A stretch of 64,000 nt of DNA, taken from assembly GCA_029780075.1 (NCBI GenBank), contig JAKOZI010000315.1, forward strand, positions 1-64,000. Direction: 5' to 3'. The stretch's first letter is position 1; each line of letters opens with the position of its first letter. This document shows positions 29,070 to 40,758 of the stretch, in pieces. Origin of the DNA: Pseudomonadota bacterium (GTDB taxonomy: Bacteria > Pseudomonadota > Gammaproteobacteria > Burkholderiales > Rhodocyclaceae). Both the position numbers and the translations under genes were made by a program. The notes beneath the pieces are model-generated. The model worked only from the letters and a program-made list of their open reading frames with translations, ran no database searches and was not told where the DNA came from.

Positions 29070-30172
29070 TTCCTGACCAGCATGCGGTGGGTCTGGATGC
29101 TCATCAGGATACCGATCCCGATCGACAGCGTCACCAGCGCCGTCCCGCCGTAGCTCATGAACGGCAGCGGCACCCCGACTACCGGCAGAATCCCGCTGAC
29201 CATGCCCATGTTGACGAAGACGTAGGTAAATAGACTCAGGGTCACCGACCCGGCCATGATCCGCGCGAAGAGCGTGGACGCATTGGCGGCGATCATCAGC
29301 CCGCGTGCGATCAGCAACAGGTAGAGCAACACCAGGGTGGTGTTGCCCAGCAGACCTCGCTCTTCGGAAAACACGGCAAAGATGAAGTCGGTGTGGCGTT
29401 CCGGAATGAATTCGAGGTGCGTCTGTGTGCCCTCCAGCCAGCCCTTGCCAAAGCTGCCACCAGAACCGATGGCGATGGTCGACTGGATGATGTGGTAGCC
29501 CGCCCCAAGCGGATCGCTGCTGGGGTCGATCAAGGTCAGGATGCGCTTGCGCTGGTAATCATGCAACATGGTCCATACAAAAGGTGCCGCCGCCGCTGCG
29601 GCGGCGGCCAATCCAGCGATCACCTGCCATGGCAGGCCGGCAAAGAATATGACGTAAAAGCCGGCGGCACCGACGAGAATGGCTGTTCCGAGATCAGGTT
29701 GCTTGGCGATCAGCGCGAAAGGCACGAGCAACAGCAGACAGGCGACAGCATAGTGGCGGAATCTGAGCATCGCTTCGTGTTTGTGGAAGTACCAGGCCAG
29801 CATCAGCGGCACGGCAATTTTCAGCACCTCGGACGGCTGAATACGCGTAAACCCCAGTGACAACCACCGCCGTGCCCCGTTGACCTTGACCCCGAAGAGA
29901 AAGACAAGGACCAGCAGAATCACGCCGAGAATGTAGAGCGGAACACCGAAGCGCATCAACTTCTGCGGCGGGAACTGTGCCACCACCCACATCGCACAGA
30001 GCCCGACCGCCATGTTCAGGCTCTGCGCCAGCGCTCGGTTATTGGCGTCGTAGGTGGCACTGTAAACGGTGGACAGGCCGATGGCCATGATCAAACCAGT
30101 GATCAGCAGCAGAGGCCCATCGACATGTTCGACCAGACGCACCCACGCGCGCTGCAGGAACTGCTGCAACAT
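29066..30172 (-). CDS. rodA: Peptidoglycan glycosyltransferase RodA (MrdB)
   Basis: A SEDS-family glycosyltransferase of 368 residues with about ten membrane segments. It polymerises lipid II for cell elongation together with PBP2. SEDS marks are GARRWLSLGFTRIQPSEVLK, KQPDLGTAILV (with the conserved Asp), FGKGWLEGTQTHLEFIPER and GVPLPFMSYGGTALV. It follows mrdA by three bases. RodA rather than FtsW fits the operon and the short N-terminus. Confidence 0.95.
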   Translation of the reverse strand: MLQQFLQRAWVRLVEHVDGPLLLITGLIMAIGLSTVYSATYDANNRALAQSLNMAVGLCAMWVVAQFPPQKLMRFGVPLYILGVILLVLVFLFGVKVNGARRWLSLGFTRIQPSEVLKIAVPLMLAWYFHKHEAMLRFRHYAVACLLLLVPFALIAKQPDLGTAILVGAAGFYVIFFAGLPWQVIAGLAAAAAAAAPFVWTMLHDYQRKRILTLIDPSSDPLGAGYHIIQSTIAIGSGGSFGKGWLEGTQTHLEFIPERHTDFIFAVFSEERGLLGNTTLVLLYLLLIARGLMIAANASTLFARIMAGSVTLSLFTYVFVNMGMVSGILPVVGVPLPFMSYGGTALVTLSIGIGILMSIQTHRMLVRK

Positions 30173-30175
30173 CCG

Positions 30176-32071
30176 CTAATCACCCTCCACTTCATCTTCA
30201 CGAGCCGCCCCTTTGGGCAGCTTGCCGAGCAGATAATAGTCGAAAACCATGCGCGCGATTGGTGCCGCCGACTGGGCACCGAAACCACCGTTTTCGACCA
30301 GCACGGCGAGCGCGATCCTGGGCTGATCGGCCGGGGCAAAAGCGATGAACAACGCATGATCGCGGAGCTCCTTCTTCACGCTGGACGACCGGTAGTCCGC
30401 CCCTTTCAGGCTGAAGACCTGTGCCGTACCGGTCTTGCCGGCCGAGACGTAGCCGGCGCCCGCGAAAGCGCGCGCGCCCGTACCCTGAGTGTTGACGCCA
30501 ATCATCGCCCTCTTGATCGTCTCGATATTCTGCCGCTTCCACGGCAGAATGCGCAGCGGCTCGGGCTCGATCATGGTCTGCTCGCCGGTACGGCTGTCGG
30601 TGATATATTTTACGAGGTGCGGACGGAACATCACGCCGTCATTGGCCACGGCGGCCATCGCCTGCGCCAGCTGGATCGGCGTATAGGCATTGTAGCCCTG
30701 GCCGATACCAATCGAGATGGTTTCTCCGGCAAACCATTTTTGCTGCTCCGGCCGCCTGAACCGACGTTTCTTCCACTCCGGCGACGGCAACACCCCTTCC
30801 GACTCACCGTCGATATCCACACCGGTTCGCTGGCCGAAGCCCAATTGCCCCATGAAGCGGGCAATACTGTCGATGCCCATGTCGTTGGCCAGCATGTAGT
30901 AGTAGGTGTCGCAGGACTGCACGATCGACTTGTACATGTCGACGCTGCCGTGGCCACCTTTCTTGTCATCGCGGAACTGGTGACCGCCGAAATTGAAGAA
31001 ACCCGGATCCGAAATCGTCTGCCCGGCCGTGCGTTTGCCGGTTTCGAGTGCGGCCAGTGCCATGAACGGCTTGAACGTCGAACCCGGCGGATAAGCGCCG
31101 TTGAGCGCCCGGTTGAGCAACGGCTTGTCAGGCGAATTGTTGAGCAGATCCCAGTCGTCGGTGCGGATGCCGTCGATGAACAGGTTGGGGTCGAAAGTCG
31201 GGGTGGAGACCAGTGCCAGGATCCCGCCAGTCGCGGGTTCGATAGCCACAAGCGCACCACGGCGATCGCCGAAGGCTTTTTCGGCCATCTCCTGCAACCT
31301 GGTGTCGAGGGTCAGGGTCAGGTTATTGCCCTGTACCGGAGCAGTCCGCGAGAGGTTGCGGATCGCCCTGCCCCCAGCGTCGATCTCGACCTGCTCATAG
31401 CCCGTCTCACCATGCAAATGGAATTCGTACCGCTGCTCCAACCCGGTCTTGCCGATATGATCGGTCCCCTTGTAGTTGGCTGTTGCCTCGCTTTCCTCGA
31501 TCACCTCCAGGTCGCGTTTGTTGATGCGACTGATGTAGCCGATGGCATGCGCAGCGATCGGACCCAGCGGATACTGACGAAACAGGCGCGCCTTGACCTC
31601 GACACCGGGAAAACGGTAGCGGTTGGCAGCAAATCTGGCGACTTCTTCCTCGCTCAGTCGACTGCGAATCGGCAGGCTCTCGAAGGTCTTGCTCTCCTCC
31701 AGCAACTTGCGAAAACGCTTGCGGTCCTTGGGCAGGACCTCGATCACCGTACCCAGGCCCTCGATCGTTGCATCGAGATCGTCGACCTTCGACGGCGTGA
31801 TTTCCAGCGTGAATGCCGAATAGTTGCGGGCCAGGACTGTGCCGTGGCGATCGACGATGACGCCGCGGTTGGGGACGATCGGCACCAGCGAGATACGATT
31901 ATCCTCGGCGCGGGTCGTATAGTAGTCGTGCTGAACGACCTGCAAATGCACGAAGCGAGCAATCAGCAGAACAAAAGCCGCGGTCACCGCAAAACCGGCC
32001 AGGGCCACTCGAAAGCGAAAGCGATGCAGTTCGCGATCGGGGGCGTTCAGCGGCGACTGACGAGCAAGCAC
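30176..32071 (-). CDS. mrdA: Penicillin-binding protein 2 (elongation transpeptidase)
   Basis: A class B penicillin-binding protein of 631 residues that cross-links peptidoglycan during elongation. One membrane anchor (VALAGFAVTAAFVLLIARFV) precedes the pedestal domain (NRGVIVDRHGTVLARNYSAF). The transpeptidase domain has catalytic SxxK in YPPGSTFKPFMALAAL, SxD in SIVQSCDTYYYMLAND and KTG in VSAGKTGTAQVF. The ORF track starts at a TTG 19 codons upstream. I prefer the GTG at 32071, which has GAGAGG six bases before it and gives a normal N-terminus. rodA follows after three bases. Confidence 0.94.
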   Translation of the reverse strand: MLARQSPLNAPDRELHRFRFRVALAGFAVTAAFVLLIARFVHLQVVQHDYYTTRAEDNRISLVPIVPNRGVIVDRHGTVLARNYSAFTLEITPSKVDDLDATIEGLGTVIEVLPKDRKRFRKLLEESKTFESLPIRSRLSEEEVARFAANRYRFPGVEVKARLFRQYPLGPIAAHAIGYISRINKRDLEVIEESEATANYKGTDHIGKTGLEQRYEFHLHGETGYEQVEIDAGGRAIRNLSRTAPVQGNNLTLTLDTRLQEMAEKAFGDRRGALVAIEPATGGILALVSTPTFDPNLFIDGIRTDDWDLLNNSPDKPLLNRALNGAYPPGSTFKPFMALAALETGKRTAGQTISDPGFFNFGGHQFRDDKKGGHGSVDMYKSIVQSCDTYYYMLANDMGIDSIARFMGQLGFGQRTGVDIDGESEGVLPSPEWKKRRFRRPEQQKWFAGETISIGIGQGYNAYTPIQLAQAMAAVANDGVMFRPHLVKYITDSRTGEQTMIEPEPLRILPWKRQNIETIKRAMIGVNTQGTGARAFAGAGYVSAGKTGTAQVFSLKGADYRSSSVKKELRDHALFIAFAPADQPRIALAVLVENGGFGAQSAAPIARMVFDYYLLGKLPKGAAREDEVEGD

Positions 32072-32166
32072 GGCAAACCTCTCAGGCGCGGCGGTTAGCC
32101 GACACCGGGTTGCGCGCAGATCGGACAACGCGCCGATCGCTGCGCGTAATCGCCTTGCCGCAGCGT

Positions 32167-32688
32167 TCAGAGCGGCCGGTTGGCATCACGGTCGACCGGT
32201 TGATGTTGCGGCAACAGGAGGACAAAGGTCAGCAGGGGCCAAAGCAGCGTCCCGAAACAAGGCCCGATGAAATATCCCATGCCCGGCGAGTCGGCGCCAA
32301 CCAGCATGCGCACGCTGAACTGCACCACCTGCACCAGCAGCAGCAGCGGAAAGACCTGCAAGGCCTGTTGCCCCAGAGGAAACCAGAGGATACGGCGCGA
32401 CAGCGATGACCCGCCATAGGCCGCCAGGACGTACGCCAGCGCGTGTTGTCCGAGCAAACTCGCATCGGCAACGTCCATCGCCAGTCCGAAAAGAAAAGCC
32501 AGGCCCATGCCGACCCGGCGGGGTTCGCGAACGCTCCAGAAGACGACCAGCAAGGCCAGCCAGTCGGGCACCCCGGGCCAGACCGATGTCGGCAGCAGGT
32601 TGAGGAGCAGCGCCAGCAGCAAACTCAAGCCGATGAACCATGGACGAACCGGCAACAGAATGCGCGATGACGAGTAACTGGTCTGCAT
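32167..32688 (-). CDS. mreD: Rod-shape protein MreD
   Basis: An inner-membrane protein of 173 residues with about five hydrophobic segments, the MreD part of the elongasome. The marks are LLLALLLNLLPTSVWPGVPD, ALLVVFWSVREPRRVGMG, and FLFGLAMDVADASLLGQHAL, a conserved MreD signature. It is needed with MreB and MreC to place wall synthesis along the cell body. It starts three bases downstream of the mreC stop, with mrdA 95 bases further on. Confidence 0.92.
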   Translation of the reverse strand: MQTSYSSSRILLPVRPWFIGLSLLLALLLNLLPTSVWPGVPDWLALLVVFWSVREPRRVGMGLAFLFGLAMDVADASLLGQHALAYVLAAYGGSSLSRRILWFPLGQQALQVFPLLLLVQVVQFSVRMLVGADSPGMGYFIGPCFGTLLWPLLTFVLLLPQHQPVDRDANRPL

Positions 32689-32691
32689 CGT

Positions 32692-33624
32692 TCAATCCCT
32701 CTTCAGGCGTTTCTTTTTGGCCAGCCCCGACCTCACCGCAGGCTTGGCCTCCCGACCCGCGGCCTCCTTCGCCAATTGCTCAGGCAAGGCAATCGCCGGA
32801 CGTGGGTCGAGAATCATCACCTCGCTGAAATTCTCGACGCCTGCCAGCGGCACGCAGAAGATTCTGGCAAAGGAGTAAGAGGTATCACGCTCGATGTGCA
32901 CCACCTTGGCCACCGGGAAGCCCGGCAGGAAGATCCCGTCGAGACCCGAGGTCACCAGCAGGTCACCATTCTGGACGTCGGCGTTGGCCGGCAGAAAACG
33001 CAGTTCGAGTTGTCCGTTGCCGAGACCGAAGACCACCGAGCGCAAGCCGGTCCTCACGATCTGCACCGGTACCGCCTGCTCCTTGTCGGTAATGAGCGTG
33101 ATTTCGGCAACGAACGGGAACACCCTGGTCACCTGACCGACGATCCCTGCGTCGTCAATGACCGGTTGTCCGGCAACCACCTTGTCCTGTTGCCCTTTGT
33201 CGACGACGATTCGGCGTGAATAGGGATCCCGCGCCGAATAGAGGATTTGCGCAAGCTGTCCGCTAGCCTGTTGCCGTTCCTTGACGCCGAGGAGCTTGCG
33301 CAGGCGCTCATTCTCGGCCTCGAGTTGCTGCGTACGCAGCAGCGTGGTCACGTTTTCCAGGCGGGCTCTTTTCAATTGCGCGTTTTCATCCTGCAGACGC
33401 GCCACGCTGACGAAATAATTGCCGGCGTTATCGAGGAACTGTGCCGGAAGGTGAGCAAGATGCTGCACCGGGTGGGTAAACATCGACAGCGCCTGACGCA
33501 GAACCTCCAGTGTCTGCAGACGCACATCCACGACCAGGAGCGCAACCGAAAGCGCCACGTAAAACGAAAGCAGCGCAACGGGCGCCGGCCCGCGTTTGAA
33601 AAACGGCGGCGGCTGGTGGTCCAT
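32692..33624 (-). CDS. mreC: Rod-shape protein MreC
   Basis: A protein of 310 residues with one N-terminal membrane anchor (VALLSFYVALSVALLVVD). A coiled coil follows (NAQLKRARLENVTTLLRTQQ, LEAENERLRKLLGV), then a periplasmic beta-rich domain (SRRIVVDKGQQDKVVAGQPV, DDAGIVGQVTRVFPFVAEI, DLLVTSGLDGIFLPGFPVAK). It links MreB filaments to PBP2. A Lys/Arg-rich tail (VRSGLAKKKRLKRD) ends the protein. ATG at 33624 is used; the ORF track begins at a TTG one codon earlier. Confidence 0.94.
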   Translation of the reverse strand: MDHQPPPFFKRGPAPVALLSFYVALSVALLVVDVRLQTLEVLRQALSMFTHPVQHLAHLPAQFLDNAGNYFVSVARLQDENAQLKRARLENVTTLLRTQQLEAENERLRKLLGVKERQQASGQLAQILYSARDPYSRRIVVDKGQQDKVVAGQPVIDDAGIVGQVTRVFPFVAEITLITDKEQAVPVQIVRTGLRSVVFGLGNGQLELRFLPANADVQNGDLLVTSGLDGIFLPGFPVAKVVHIERDTSYSFARIFCVPLAGVENFSEVMILDPRPAIALPEQLAKEAAGREAKPAVRSGLAKKKRLKRD

Positions 33625-33672
33625 CAATCAAGCCTGACAGTGGGCGACACGCGGCACCTACGCCGCTGCGCC

Positions 33673-34818
<1,146 letters not shown>

Positions 34819-35115
34819 ATGTCGCTTACCCTAGAACAGGTCCACCGCGTCGCTCACCTCGCCCGAATAGAAATCAGCGACGCCGAGGCGCGCAGCACGC
34901 TCGGCCACCTGAACGAGATTTTTACCCTGATCGAAGAGATGCAGGCGGTTGATACGCAAGGCGTCGAGCCTATGGCACACGCCCAGGATGTGGCACAACG
35001 CCTGCGTCCGGACCTCATCAGCGAAACCAATCCAGTCGAACAGCGCGCCGCTTTCCAGGCCATCGCTCCGGAAACCGAGGCGGGTCTCTACCTCGTGCCA
35101 AAGGTCATCGAATGA
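34819..35115 (+). CDS. gatC: Asp-tRNA(Asn)/Glu-tRNA(Gln) amidotransferase subunit C
   Basis: The small stabilising subunit of GatCAB, 98 residues. The marks are [40 protein letters not shown] and [15 protein letters not shown]. It wraps between GatA and GatB. The stop overlaps the gatA start (ATGA), so the subunits are translationally coupled. Confidence 0.95.
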   Translation: MSLTLEQVHRVAHLARIEISDAEARSTLGHLNEIFTLIEEMQAVDTQGVEPMAHAQDVAQRLRPDLISETNPVEQRAAFQAIAPETEAGLYLVPKVIE

Positions 35116-36584
35116 TTGAGCACAGCCTCCAGGCAATCGCACGTGCCTTGGCCAACAGGGAGATTTCGAGCGTCGAACTGACACAACACTACCTCGACCG
35201 CATCACCCGCCACAACCCACAGCTCAACGCCTACCTGAGCGTGGACGCAGCCAGCAGCCTTGCACAGGCAAGCGCGGCCGACGCACAACTGGCAAAAGGT
35301 GAAGGTGGTCCGCTGACCGGCATCCCGATCGCCCACAAGGATATCTTCTGCGCCAAGGGCTGGCTCACCACCTGCGGTTCGAGAATGCTCAGCAATTTTG
35401 TCAGCCCCTACGATGCGGCAGTAATCACCCGCTTCAAGGCCGCTGGAGCGGTCATGCTGGGCAAGACCAACATGGACGAATTCGCCATGGGTTCGTCGAA
35501 CGAAACCTCGTTCTACGGGCCGGTAAACAACCCCTGGGATACCAGCCGTGTCCCCGGCGGCTCCTCCGGCGGCTCCGCTGCCGCGGTCGCCGCACGCCTG
35601 ACACCGGCCGCAACCGGCACCGACACCGGCGGATCAATTCGCCAGCCAGCGGCCCTGTGCAACCTGACCGGGTTGAAACCCACCTACGGCGTCGTCTCGC
35701 GCTACGGCATGATCGCCTTCGCGTCTTCACTTGACCAGGCCGGTCCGCTGGGGCGCTCGGCGGCTGACTGCGCAACCCTGCTCAATGTCATGGCCGGCTT
35801 TGACGAACGCGACTCGACCAGTCTCGACCGCACACCCGAAGACTACAGCCGCGAGCTCGCCGTCGCGACCAACGCAAAGCCTCTGGCCGGATTGCGAATC
35901 GGCCTGCCGGAACAGTTTTTTGGCGAAGGCTGTAGCCCCGAAGTCATGCAACTTGTTGAATCGGCAATCACCGAGTACCGGAAACTCGGCGCCGAGACAG
36001 TGACCATCAGCCTGCCCAGCATGACCCTTTCGGTAGCCGCGTATTACGTCATCGCTCCGGCAGAAGCCAGTTCGAACCTCGCCCGCTTCGATGGCGTACG
36101 CTACGGTTATCGCGCTCCGGAGTATCAGGACCTCAACGAGCTATATTGCCGGAGCCGCGCACAGGGCTTCGGTGCCGAGGTCAAGCGCCGCATCCTGATC
36201 GGCACCTATGTGCTATCCCACGGCTATTACGACGCTTACTATCTGCAGGCGCAACGTATCCGCCGCCTGATTGCCAACGACTTTAACAGAGCCTTCCAGC
36301 AATGCGACGTCATCGTCGGGCCGACCAGTCCGAGCACCGCCTTCAAGCTCGGCGAGAAAGCCTCCGATCCGGTGCAGATGTACCTGTCGGATATCTATAC
36401 GATTGCCGTCAACCTCGCTGGCCTGCCGGGAATTTCGATCCCCTGCGGCTTTGCCGGCGGGCTGCCGGCCGGCCTGCAATTGATCGGCGATTATTTCACC
36501 GAGGCCAGGTTGCTTAATGTCGCCCACCGCTACCAACAGGCCAACCCCTGGCATCTACAGTGCCCATCGGGCTTTGATGACTGA
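35112..36584 (+). CDS. gatA: Asp-tRNA(Asn)/Glu-tRNA(Gln) amidotransferase subunit A
   Basis: The glutaminase subunit of GatCAB, 490 residues, which releases ammonia from glutamine to amidate mischarged tRNA. The amidase-signature Ser-cisSer-Lys triad is visible: Lys in [13 protein letters not shown], and the two serines in [15 protein letters not shown] and [18 protein letters not shown]. Length is normal. gatB follows after about 110 bases. Confidence 0.96.
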   Translation: MIEHSLQAIARALANREISSVELTQHYLDRITRHNPQLNAYLSVDAASSLAQASAADAQLAKGEGGPLTGIPIAHKDIFCAKGWLTTCGSRMLSNFVSPYDAAVITRFKAAGAVMLGKTNMDEFAMGSSNETSFYGPVNNPWDTSRVPGGSSGGSAAAVAARLTPAATGTDTGGSIRQPAALCNLTGLKPTYGVVSRYGMIAFASSLDQAGPLGRSAADCATLLNVMAGFDERDSTSLDRTPEDYSRELAVATNAKPLAGLRIGLPEQFFGEGCSPEVMQLVESAITEYRKLGAETVTISLPSMTLSVAAYYVIAPAEASSNLARFDGVRYGYRAPEYQDLNELYCRSRAQGFGAEVKRRILIGTYVLSHGYYDAYYLQAQRIRRLIANDFNRAFQQCDVIVGPTSPSTAFKLGEKASDPVQMYLSDIYTIAVNLAGLPGISIPCGFAGGLPAGLQLIGDYFTEARLLNVAHRYQQANPWHLQCPSGFDD

Positions 36585-36692
36585 TATGCGACGCCGTCGA
36601 GGAATGTTCATGCAGCCGGCCGGCATGGCTCCGGTGAGCACCGGCCAGTGGCTCGCCGACACCCGTTGTTCTTGAAGAGTGAGTACGCAGTG

Positions 36693-38144
36693 ATGAAAGA
36701 ATGGGAAGTTGTCATCGGCATCGAGACACACGCACAGTTGTCTACCCAGTCAAAGATTTTTTCGGGCAGCTCGACCGCATTTGGCGCCGCACCCAATCTC
36801 CAGGCAAACGCGGTCGACATCGCCCTGCCCGGGGTGCTCCCGGTACTGAACAAGGTTGCCGTGGATTGCGCGATCAGATTTGGCCTCGCGGTGGGCGCCG
36901 AGATCGCACCGCGATCGGTTTTTGCGCGCAAGAACTACTTTTACCCGGATCTCCCCAAGGGCTATCAGATCAGCCAGTACGAATTACCGGTGGTGCTTGG
37001 CGGCCAGTTGAAGATACACGTCGGAGATATCGAGAAAACTGTCCACCTCACCCGCGCCCACCTGGAGGAAGACGCAGGAAAATCCCTGCATGAGCAATCC
37101 GGCCATCATTTCCAGGGCCGCTCGGGAATCGACCTCAACCGCGCAGGAACGCCGCTGCTGGAAATTGTTACCGAACCGGATATGCGATCGGCAGCCGAGG
37201 CCGTTGCTTACGCCCGCGCGCTGCACGCTCTGCTGCGCTGGATCGGCATCTGCGATGGCAACATGCAGGAAGGCTCGTTCCGCTGTGATGCCAACGTCTC
37301 GGTACGCCGTGTCGGGCTGGCGCAACTGGGGACTCGCCGCGAAATCAAGAACCTGAACTCTTTCCGGTTTATGCAGCAGGCCATCGATTACGAGGTGCAG
37401 TGGCAGATCGCCACGCTTGAAGATGGCGGCGGCATCGAGCAGGCGACGGTACTGTTCGATCCTGGCAGTGGCGAAACACGGGCTATGCGTACCAAGGAAG
37501 ACGCGCACGATTACCGCTACTTTCCCGACCCGGACCTTCCCCCGCTGCTGATCGATCGTCAGTGGGTAGAGCAGATTCGTTCGCAGATGCCGGAATTGCC
37601 CAATGCCCGACGCGAGCGCCTGGTCGCCGACTATGGACTTTCCCCTTACGACGCGAAGGTGCTGACGGCTTCCCTCGAACTGGCGACTTACTACGAGGCG
37701 GCGGTGGCCACTGCCGGCCGGGCAAACGCCAAGACCTGTGCCAACTGGGTCACGGTTGAACTCGCCGCACGACTCAACAAGGAAGATCACGAAGTCGGCT
37801 GCTCACCAGTCTCGGCTCGCCAACTCGGTGAACTGGTCGCACGCATTGCTGACGGGACGATCTCGACCAATATTGCCAGAAAGGTGTTCGATGCCTTGTG
37901 GAACGGCGACGCTGACTCGGCGGACGAAATCATCGCCAAGCAGGGGTGGCATCAGATTACTGACCATGATGCCCTGGAAACGCTGATTGACGAGGTGCTC
38001 GCCGGCAACCCGGGCATGGTCACCGAATTCAGGGCCGGCAAGGAAAAGGCGTTCAATGCCCTGGTCGGTCAGGCGATGAAGGCGACACGGGGTCAGGCCA
38101 ACCCGCAACGGGTCAGCGATTTGCTGCGCAAGAAACTTGCCTGA
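36693..38144 (+). CDS. gatB: Asp-tRNA(Asn)/Glu-tRNA(Gln) amidotransferase subunit B
   Basis: The tRNA-binding and kinase-like subunit of GatCAB, 483 residues. Conserved stretches are [60 protein letters not shown] and [16 protein letters not shown]. The C-terminal YqeY-like helical domain ends [13 protein letters not shown] at 36693 (MKEWEVVIG) is chosen because the ORF-track extension of 15 residues is outside the family. Presence of GatCAB means that at least one of tRNA-Asn or tRNA-Gln is charged indirectly. Confidence 0.96.
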   Translation: MKEWEVVIGIETHAQLSTQSKIFSGSSTAFGAAPNLQANAVDIALPGVLPVLNKVAVDCAIRFGLAVGAEIAPRSVFARKNYFYPDLPKGYQISQYELPVVLGGQLKIHVGDIEKTVHLTRAHLEEDAGKSLHEQSGHHFQGRSGIDLNRAGTPLLEIVTEPDMRSAAEAVAYARALHALLRWIGICDGNMQEGSFRCDANVSVRRVGLAQLGTRREIKNLNSFRFMQQAIDYEVQWQIATLEDGGGIEQATVLFDPGSGETRAMRTKEDAHDYRYFPDPDLPPLLIDRQWVEQIRSQMPELPNARRERLVADYGLSPYDAKVLTASLELATYYEAAVATAGRANAKTCANWVTVELAARLNKEDHEVGCSPVSARQLGELVARIADGTISTNIARKVFDALWNGDADSADEIIAKQGWHQITDHDALETLIDEVLAGNPGMVTEFRAGKEKAFNALVGQAMKATRGQANPQRVSDLLRKKLA

Positions 38145-38288
38145 CGCTGGAAATCTGGCGGGAATCCGAATCCCCCCTCGCGCGGCGTCCGGGTGAACCT
38201 CAGGTCGAGCAGGCAACGGTGATGGCTCGCTTTCCATGTGCGGTGCAACGCCATGCCCGACGCGACTCACCACCGGCGAACAGGATGC

Positions 38289-38915
38289 TCATGGTCGCGC
38301 AGGCGCTCTCTGCGAGAGTTCCAGGAAGCGGCGCAGATCCTCGTCGTATTTCAGCCGAATCGCCTCCTGATCCTTTTTCTTGGACTCGATCACCGACTCC
38401 TGCGACCTGATCTCGTTGTCGGCGTCACGCAGGCCTTTTACCACCTCGGCCGGTAACGGTCGATTCCTGTAGAACTCGGCCTCGTCCTCGAACCTCTTGC
38501 GTTGCTTGAGGATTTCACCAATCTTTTCTTCCGACGCCCTGATCGCCACCGCCAGATCCCGCTCGGCACGGCTACGCATGACCTCGATATCCTTTGGGCT
38601 GCCATAGGTGTTGAGCAGCGCCTGATCCTTCCGTTTCTGCTCATTGAGTGCGCGTTCCTGCTCCTTGCGCCGCTGCTCATCAGCCGCGCGCTGGGCTCGC
38701 TGCTCGGCAGTCAACGGTGCCGCTACAGCGCGCGCTGTCCTTCCAGAATCACCAAGCTCGCGATAGGCGCGGGCATAACAGGCGGGCGGCAGGATGTCGC
38801 CACACACCTGCCTACCCGACTGATCATGGCAACAGAAGATGGTTTGGGCAGCGAAACTGGACGGGCCAGCCGCCACCACCAGCAGCAAGAGTCCGTAGTT
38901 AGCCGCTGTGCGCAA
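38289..38915 (-). CDS. Exported coiled-coil protein of DUF4124-like build
   Basis: A protein of about 208 residues with a signal peptide ([18 protein letters not shown]). A Cys-containing segment follows ([31 protein letters not shown]) as in DUF4124-type envelope proteins. A long charged coiled coil comes next ([20 protein letters not shown], then [20 protein letters not shown]). It is probably periplasmic. The function is unknown. I propose a TTG start at 38915, overlapping the pyrE stop by 17 bases, because it puts the signal peptide at the N-terminus; the ORF-track start lies deep in pyrE. Confidence 0.65.
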   Translation of the reverse strand: MRTAANYGLLLLVVAAGPSSFAAQTIFCCHDQSGRQVCGDILPPACYARAYRELGDSGRTARAVAAPLTAEQRAQRAADEQRRKEQERALNEQKRKDQALLNTYGSPKDIEVMRSRAERDLAVAIRASEEKIGEILKQRKRFEDEAEFYRNRPLPAEVVKGLRDADNEIRSQESVIESKKKDQEAIRLKYDEDLRRFLELSQRAPARP

Positions 38916-39549
38916 CGCCGTATTCCTGACGATAGCGGAGCACGGCCGCCTCGTTGTTCCTGAAATCCGGGCGCTGTTGAAGGAAGCGCATGAGATCGTC
39001 GAGACTGGCGACAGCCACCACCGGAATGCCATAGTCCCGCTCGACCTCCTGCACCGCAGACAACTTGCCACGACCACGCTCCATGCGATCGAGAGCGATC
39101 ACCACTCCACAGGGCGACGCGCCGGCGACACGAATCAGCTCTACCGACTCGCGAACCGAGGTGCCCGCGCTGATCACGTCGTCGACGATCAGCACCTGCC
39201 CTGCCAAGGGTGCGCCGACGATATTGCCACCTTCACCATGATCCTTGGCCTCCTTTCGATTGAACGCGAACGGCAGGTTGCGTCCTGCCCGCGCCAGTGC
39301 AACGGCGGTCACCGCCACCAGTGGGATTCCTTTGTAGGCCGGACCGAAGAGCACGTCAACGGCAATGCCACTGGCGGAGATCGCCTTGGCGTAGAATTCC
39401 GCCAGCCGGTCCAACGCCGCGCCATCATTGAACAGGCCGGCATTGAAAAAATACGGTGATAAGCGTCCGGCCTTGGTCTTGAACTCGCCAAAACGCAAGA
39501 CATCGCGCGCGAGGGCAAAATCAAGGAATTCCTGGCGAAAGTCGATCAT
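38899..39549 (-). CDS. pyrE: Orotate phosphoribosyltransferase
   Basis: An enzyme of 216 residues that makes orotidine 5'-phosphate from orotate and PRPP in pyrimidine synthesis. The PRPP-binding motif is [20 protein letters not shown]. Other marks are [38 protein letters not shown] and [15 protein letters not shown], whose lysines and His belong to the catalytic loop. Start is ATG at 39549, though an ATG ten codons earlier (39579) is possible. It is divergent from the exonuclease III gene with about 40 bases between. Confidence 0.95.
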   Translation of the reverse strand: MIDFRQEFLDFALARDVLRFGEFKTKAGRLSPYFFNAGLFNDGAALDRLAEFYAKAISASGIAVDVLFGPAYKGIPLVAVTAVALARAGRNLPFAFNRKEAKDHGEGGNIVGAPLAGQVLIVDDVISAGTSVRESVELIRVAGASPCGVVIALDRMERGRGKLSAVQEVERDYGIPVVAVASLDDLMRFLQQRPDFRNNEAAVLRYRQEYGVAHSG

Positions 39550-39588
39550 ACTTGTCTGTGATAAAGCCGTTTCCGGCATGGAACCTGT

Positions 39589-40377
39589 ATGTTACGCATC
39601 ATTACCCTGAACCTCAACGGCATTCGCTCGGCATGGCGCAAAGGCCTGCTGCCCTGGCTGACCGCCCAGAATGCGGACATCATTTGCGTGCAGGAAATAA
39701 AGGCGCATGATGTCGATCTTGGCGAAGAGATGAAAACACCGGCGGGTCTACATACCTACTACTGCTGCGCCGAGAAGAAGGGCTACAGTGGCGTCGGGCT
39801 GTGGTCGCGCAGACGACCAGACCGTGTCTTTGATCTTCTGGGAAGCACTGAATTTGACCGCGAAGGGCGCTATCTCTGTGCGGATTTTGGTCACCTGTCG
39901 GTCGTTTCCCTCTACCTGCCATCAGGCTCCAGTTCAGAGCAACGGCAGGAAGCGAAATTCCGATTCATGGACTTCATCTACCCGCGTCTCGTCGAACTCG
40001 CTTCGAGTGGGCGTGACGTCATCGTCTGCGGCGACTGGAATATCGCCCACCAGGAGATCGACCTCAGGAACTGGCGAGGCAACCGCAAGAATTCCGGGTT
40101 CCTGCCCGAAGAACGCGCCTGGATAAGCCGCCTGCTCAACGAAGCGGGTTGGTACGATGTTTACCGTAAGTTGCATCCAGACACCACCGGCGAAGCCTAC
40201 ACCTGGTGGTCAAATCGCGGCCAGGCATGGGCCAATAATGTCGGTTGGCGACTCGACTATCAACTGGCAACGGCGGCCATCGCCGACCTTGCAAGACGTG
40301 CCGCAGTGTACAAGGAACAACGATTCAGCGACCACGCACCGCTGACTATCGATTACGACTACAAAATGCAAGCCTAG
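39589..40377 (+). CDS. xthA: Exodeoxyribonuclease III
   Basis: A Mg-dependent AP endonuclease/3'-5' exonuclease of 262 residues for base-excision repair. Active-site parts are [14 protein letters not shown], the metal-binding Glu in [10 protein letters not shown], the Asp/Asn pair in [16 protein letters not shown] and the catalytic His in [33 protein letters not shown] matches the DNA-contacting region. It is full length. It belongs to the ExoA/XthA family; the branch was not resolved. Confidence 0.93.
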   Translation: MLRIITLNLNGIRSAWRKGLLPWLTAQNADIICVQEIKAHDVDLGEEMKTPAGLHTYYCCAEKKGYSGVGLWSRRRPDRVFDLLGSTEFDREGRYLCADFGHLSVVSLYLPSGSSSEQRQEAKFRFMDFIYPRLVELASSGRDVIVCGDWNIAHQEIDLRNWRGNRKNSGFLPEERAWISRLLNEAGWYDVYRKLHPDTTGEAYTWWSNRGQAWANNVGWRLDYQLATAAIADLARRAAVYKEQRFSDHAPLTIDYDYKMQA

Positions 40378-40437
40378 CCGCCGGTACGCCACCCGGACGC
40401 GGTGCTGACCTAGCAGCCACGTCCGCTTTCGGTGCGC

Positions 40438-40704
40438 TTAGCGGTGCCGCATGCCGCCACTTCCCCGGGCCATGGCCTCGTTCACCCGCAAGGGTTTACC
40501 GTGCAGGTCCTTGCCATCAAGCGCGGCGATTGCCGCCAGTGAATGTGCCTTGCCGGGCATCTCGACAAAGCCAAAGCCTTTTGATGCGCCGCTGAACAAT
40601 TCGCGCATCACCTGCACCGACTTGACCTGTCCGAAGGCCTTGAACAGATCGGTGAGTTCTGTTTCGTCCGTCTCAAGCGCAAGATTACCTACGAAGATGT
40701 TCAT
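40438..40704 (-). CDS. RRM-type RNA-binding protein
   Basis: A protein of 88 residues consisting of one RNA-recognition motif. RNP2 is NIFVGNL at the start and RNP1 is GASKGFGFVEMP in the middle; the third strand and helix (AAIALDGKDLHGKPLRVNEA-like) are complete. A short Gly/Arg tail (GSGGMRHR) follows. Such small RRM proteins in proteobacteria are often cold-inducible. It lies 54 bases downstream of the rhlE-type helicase in the same direction, so both probably act on RNA structure. Confidence 0.92.
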   Translation of the reverse strand: MNIFVGNLALETDETELTDLFKAFGQVKSVQVMRELFSGASKGFGFVEMPGKAHSLAAIAALDGKDLHGKPLRVNEAMARGSGGMRHR

Positions 40705-40758
40705 TGCCGATTCCTCTGATCAGACGTTTCGATACGTGGGGTGAAGCGTGGCCTTTGC

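Noticed and set aside
30125-32098. 657-residue plus-strand ORF antisense to mrdA
   Set aside because: It mirrors the penicillin-binding protein gene exactly and has no recognisable motif or ribosome site.
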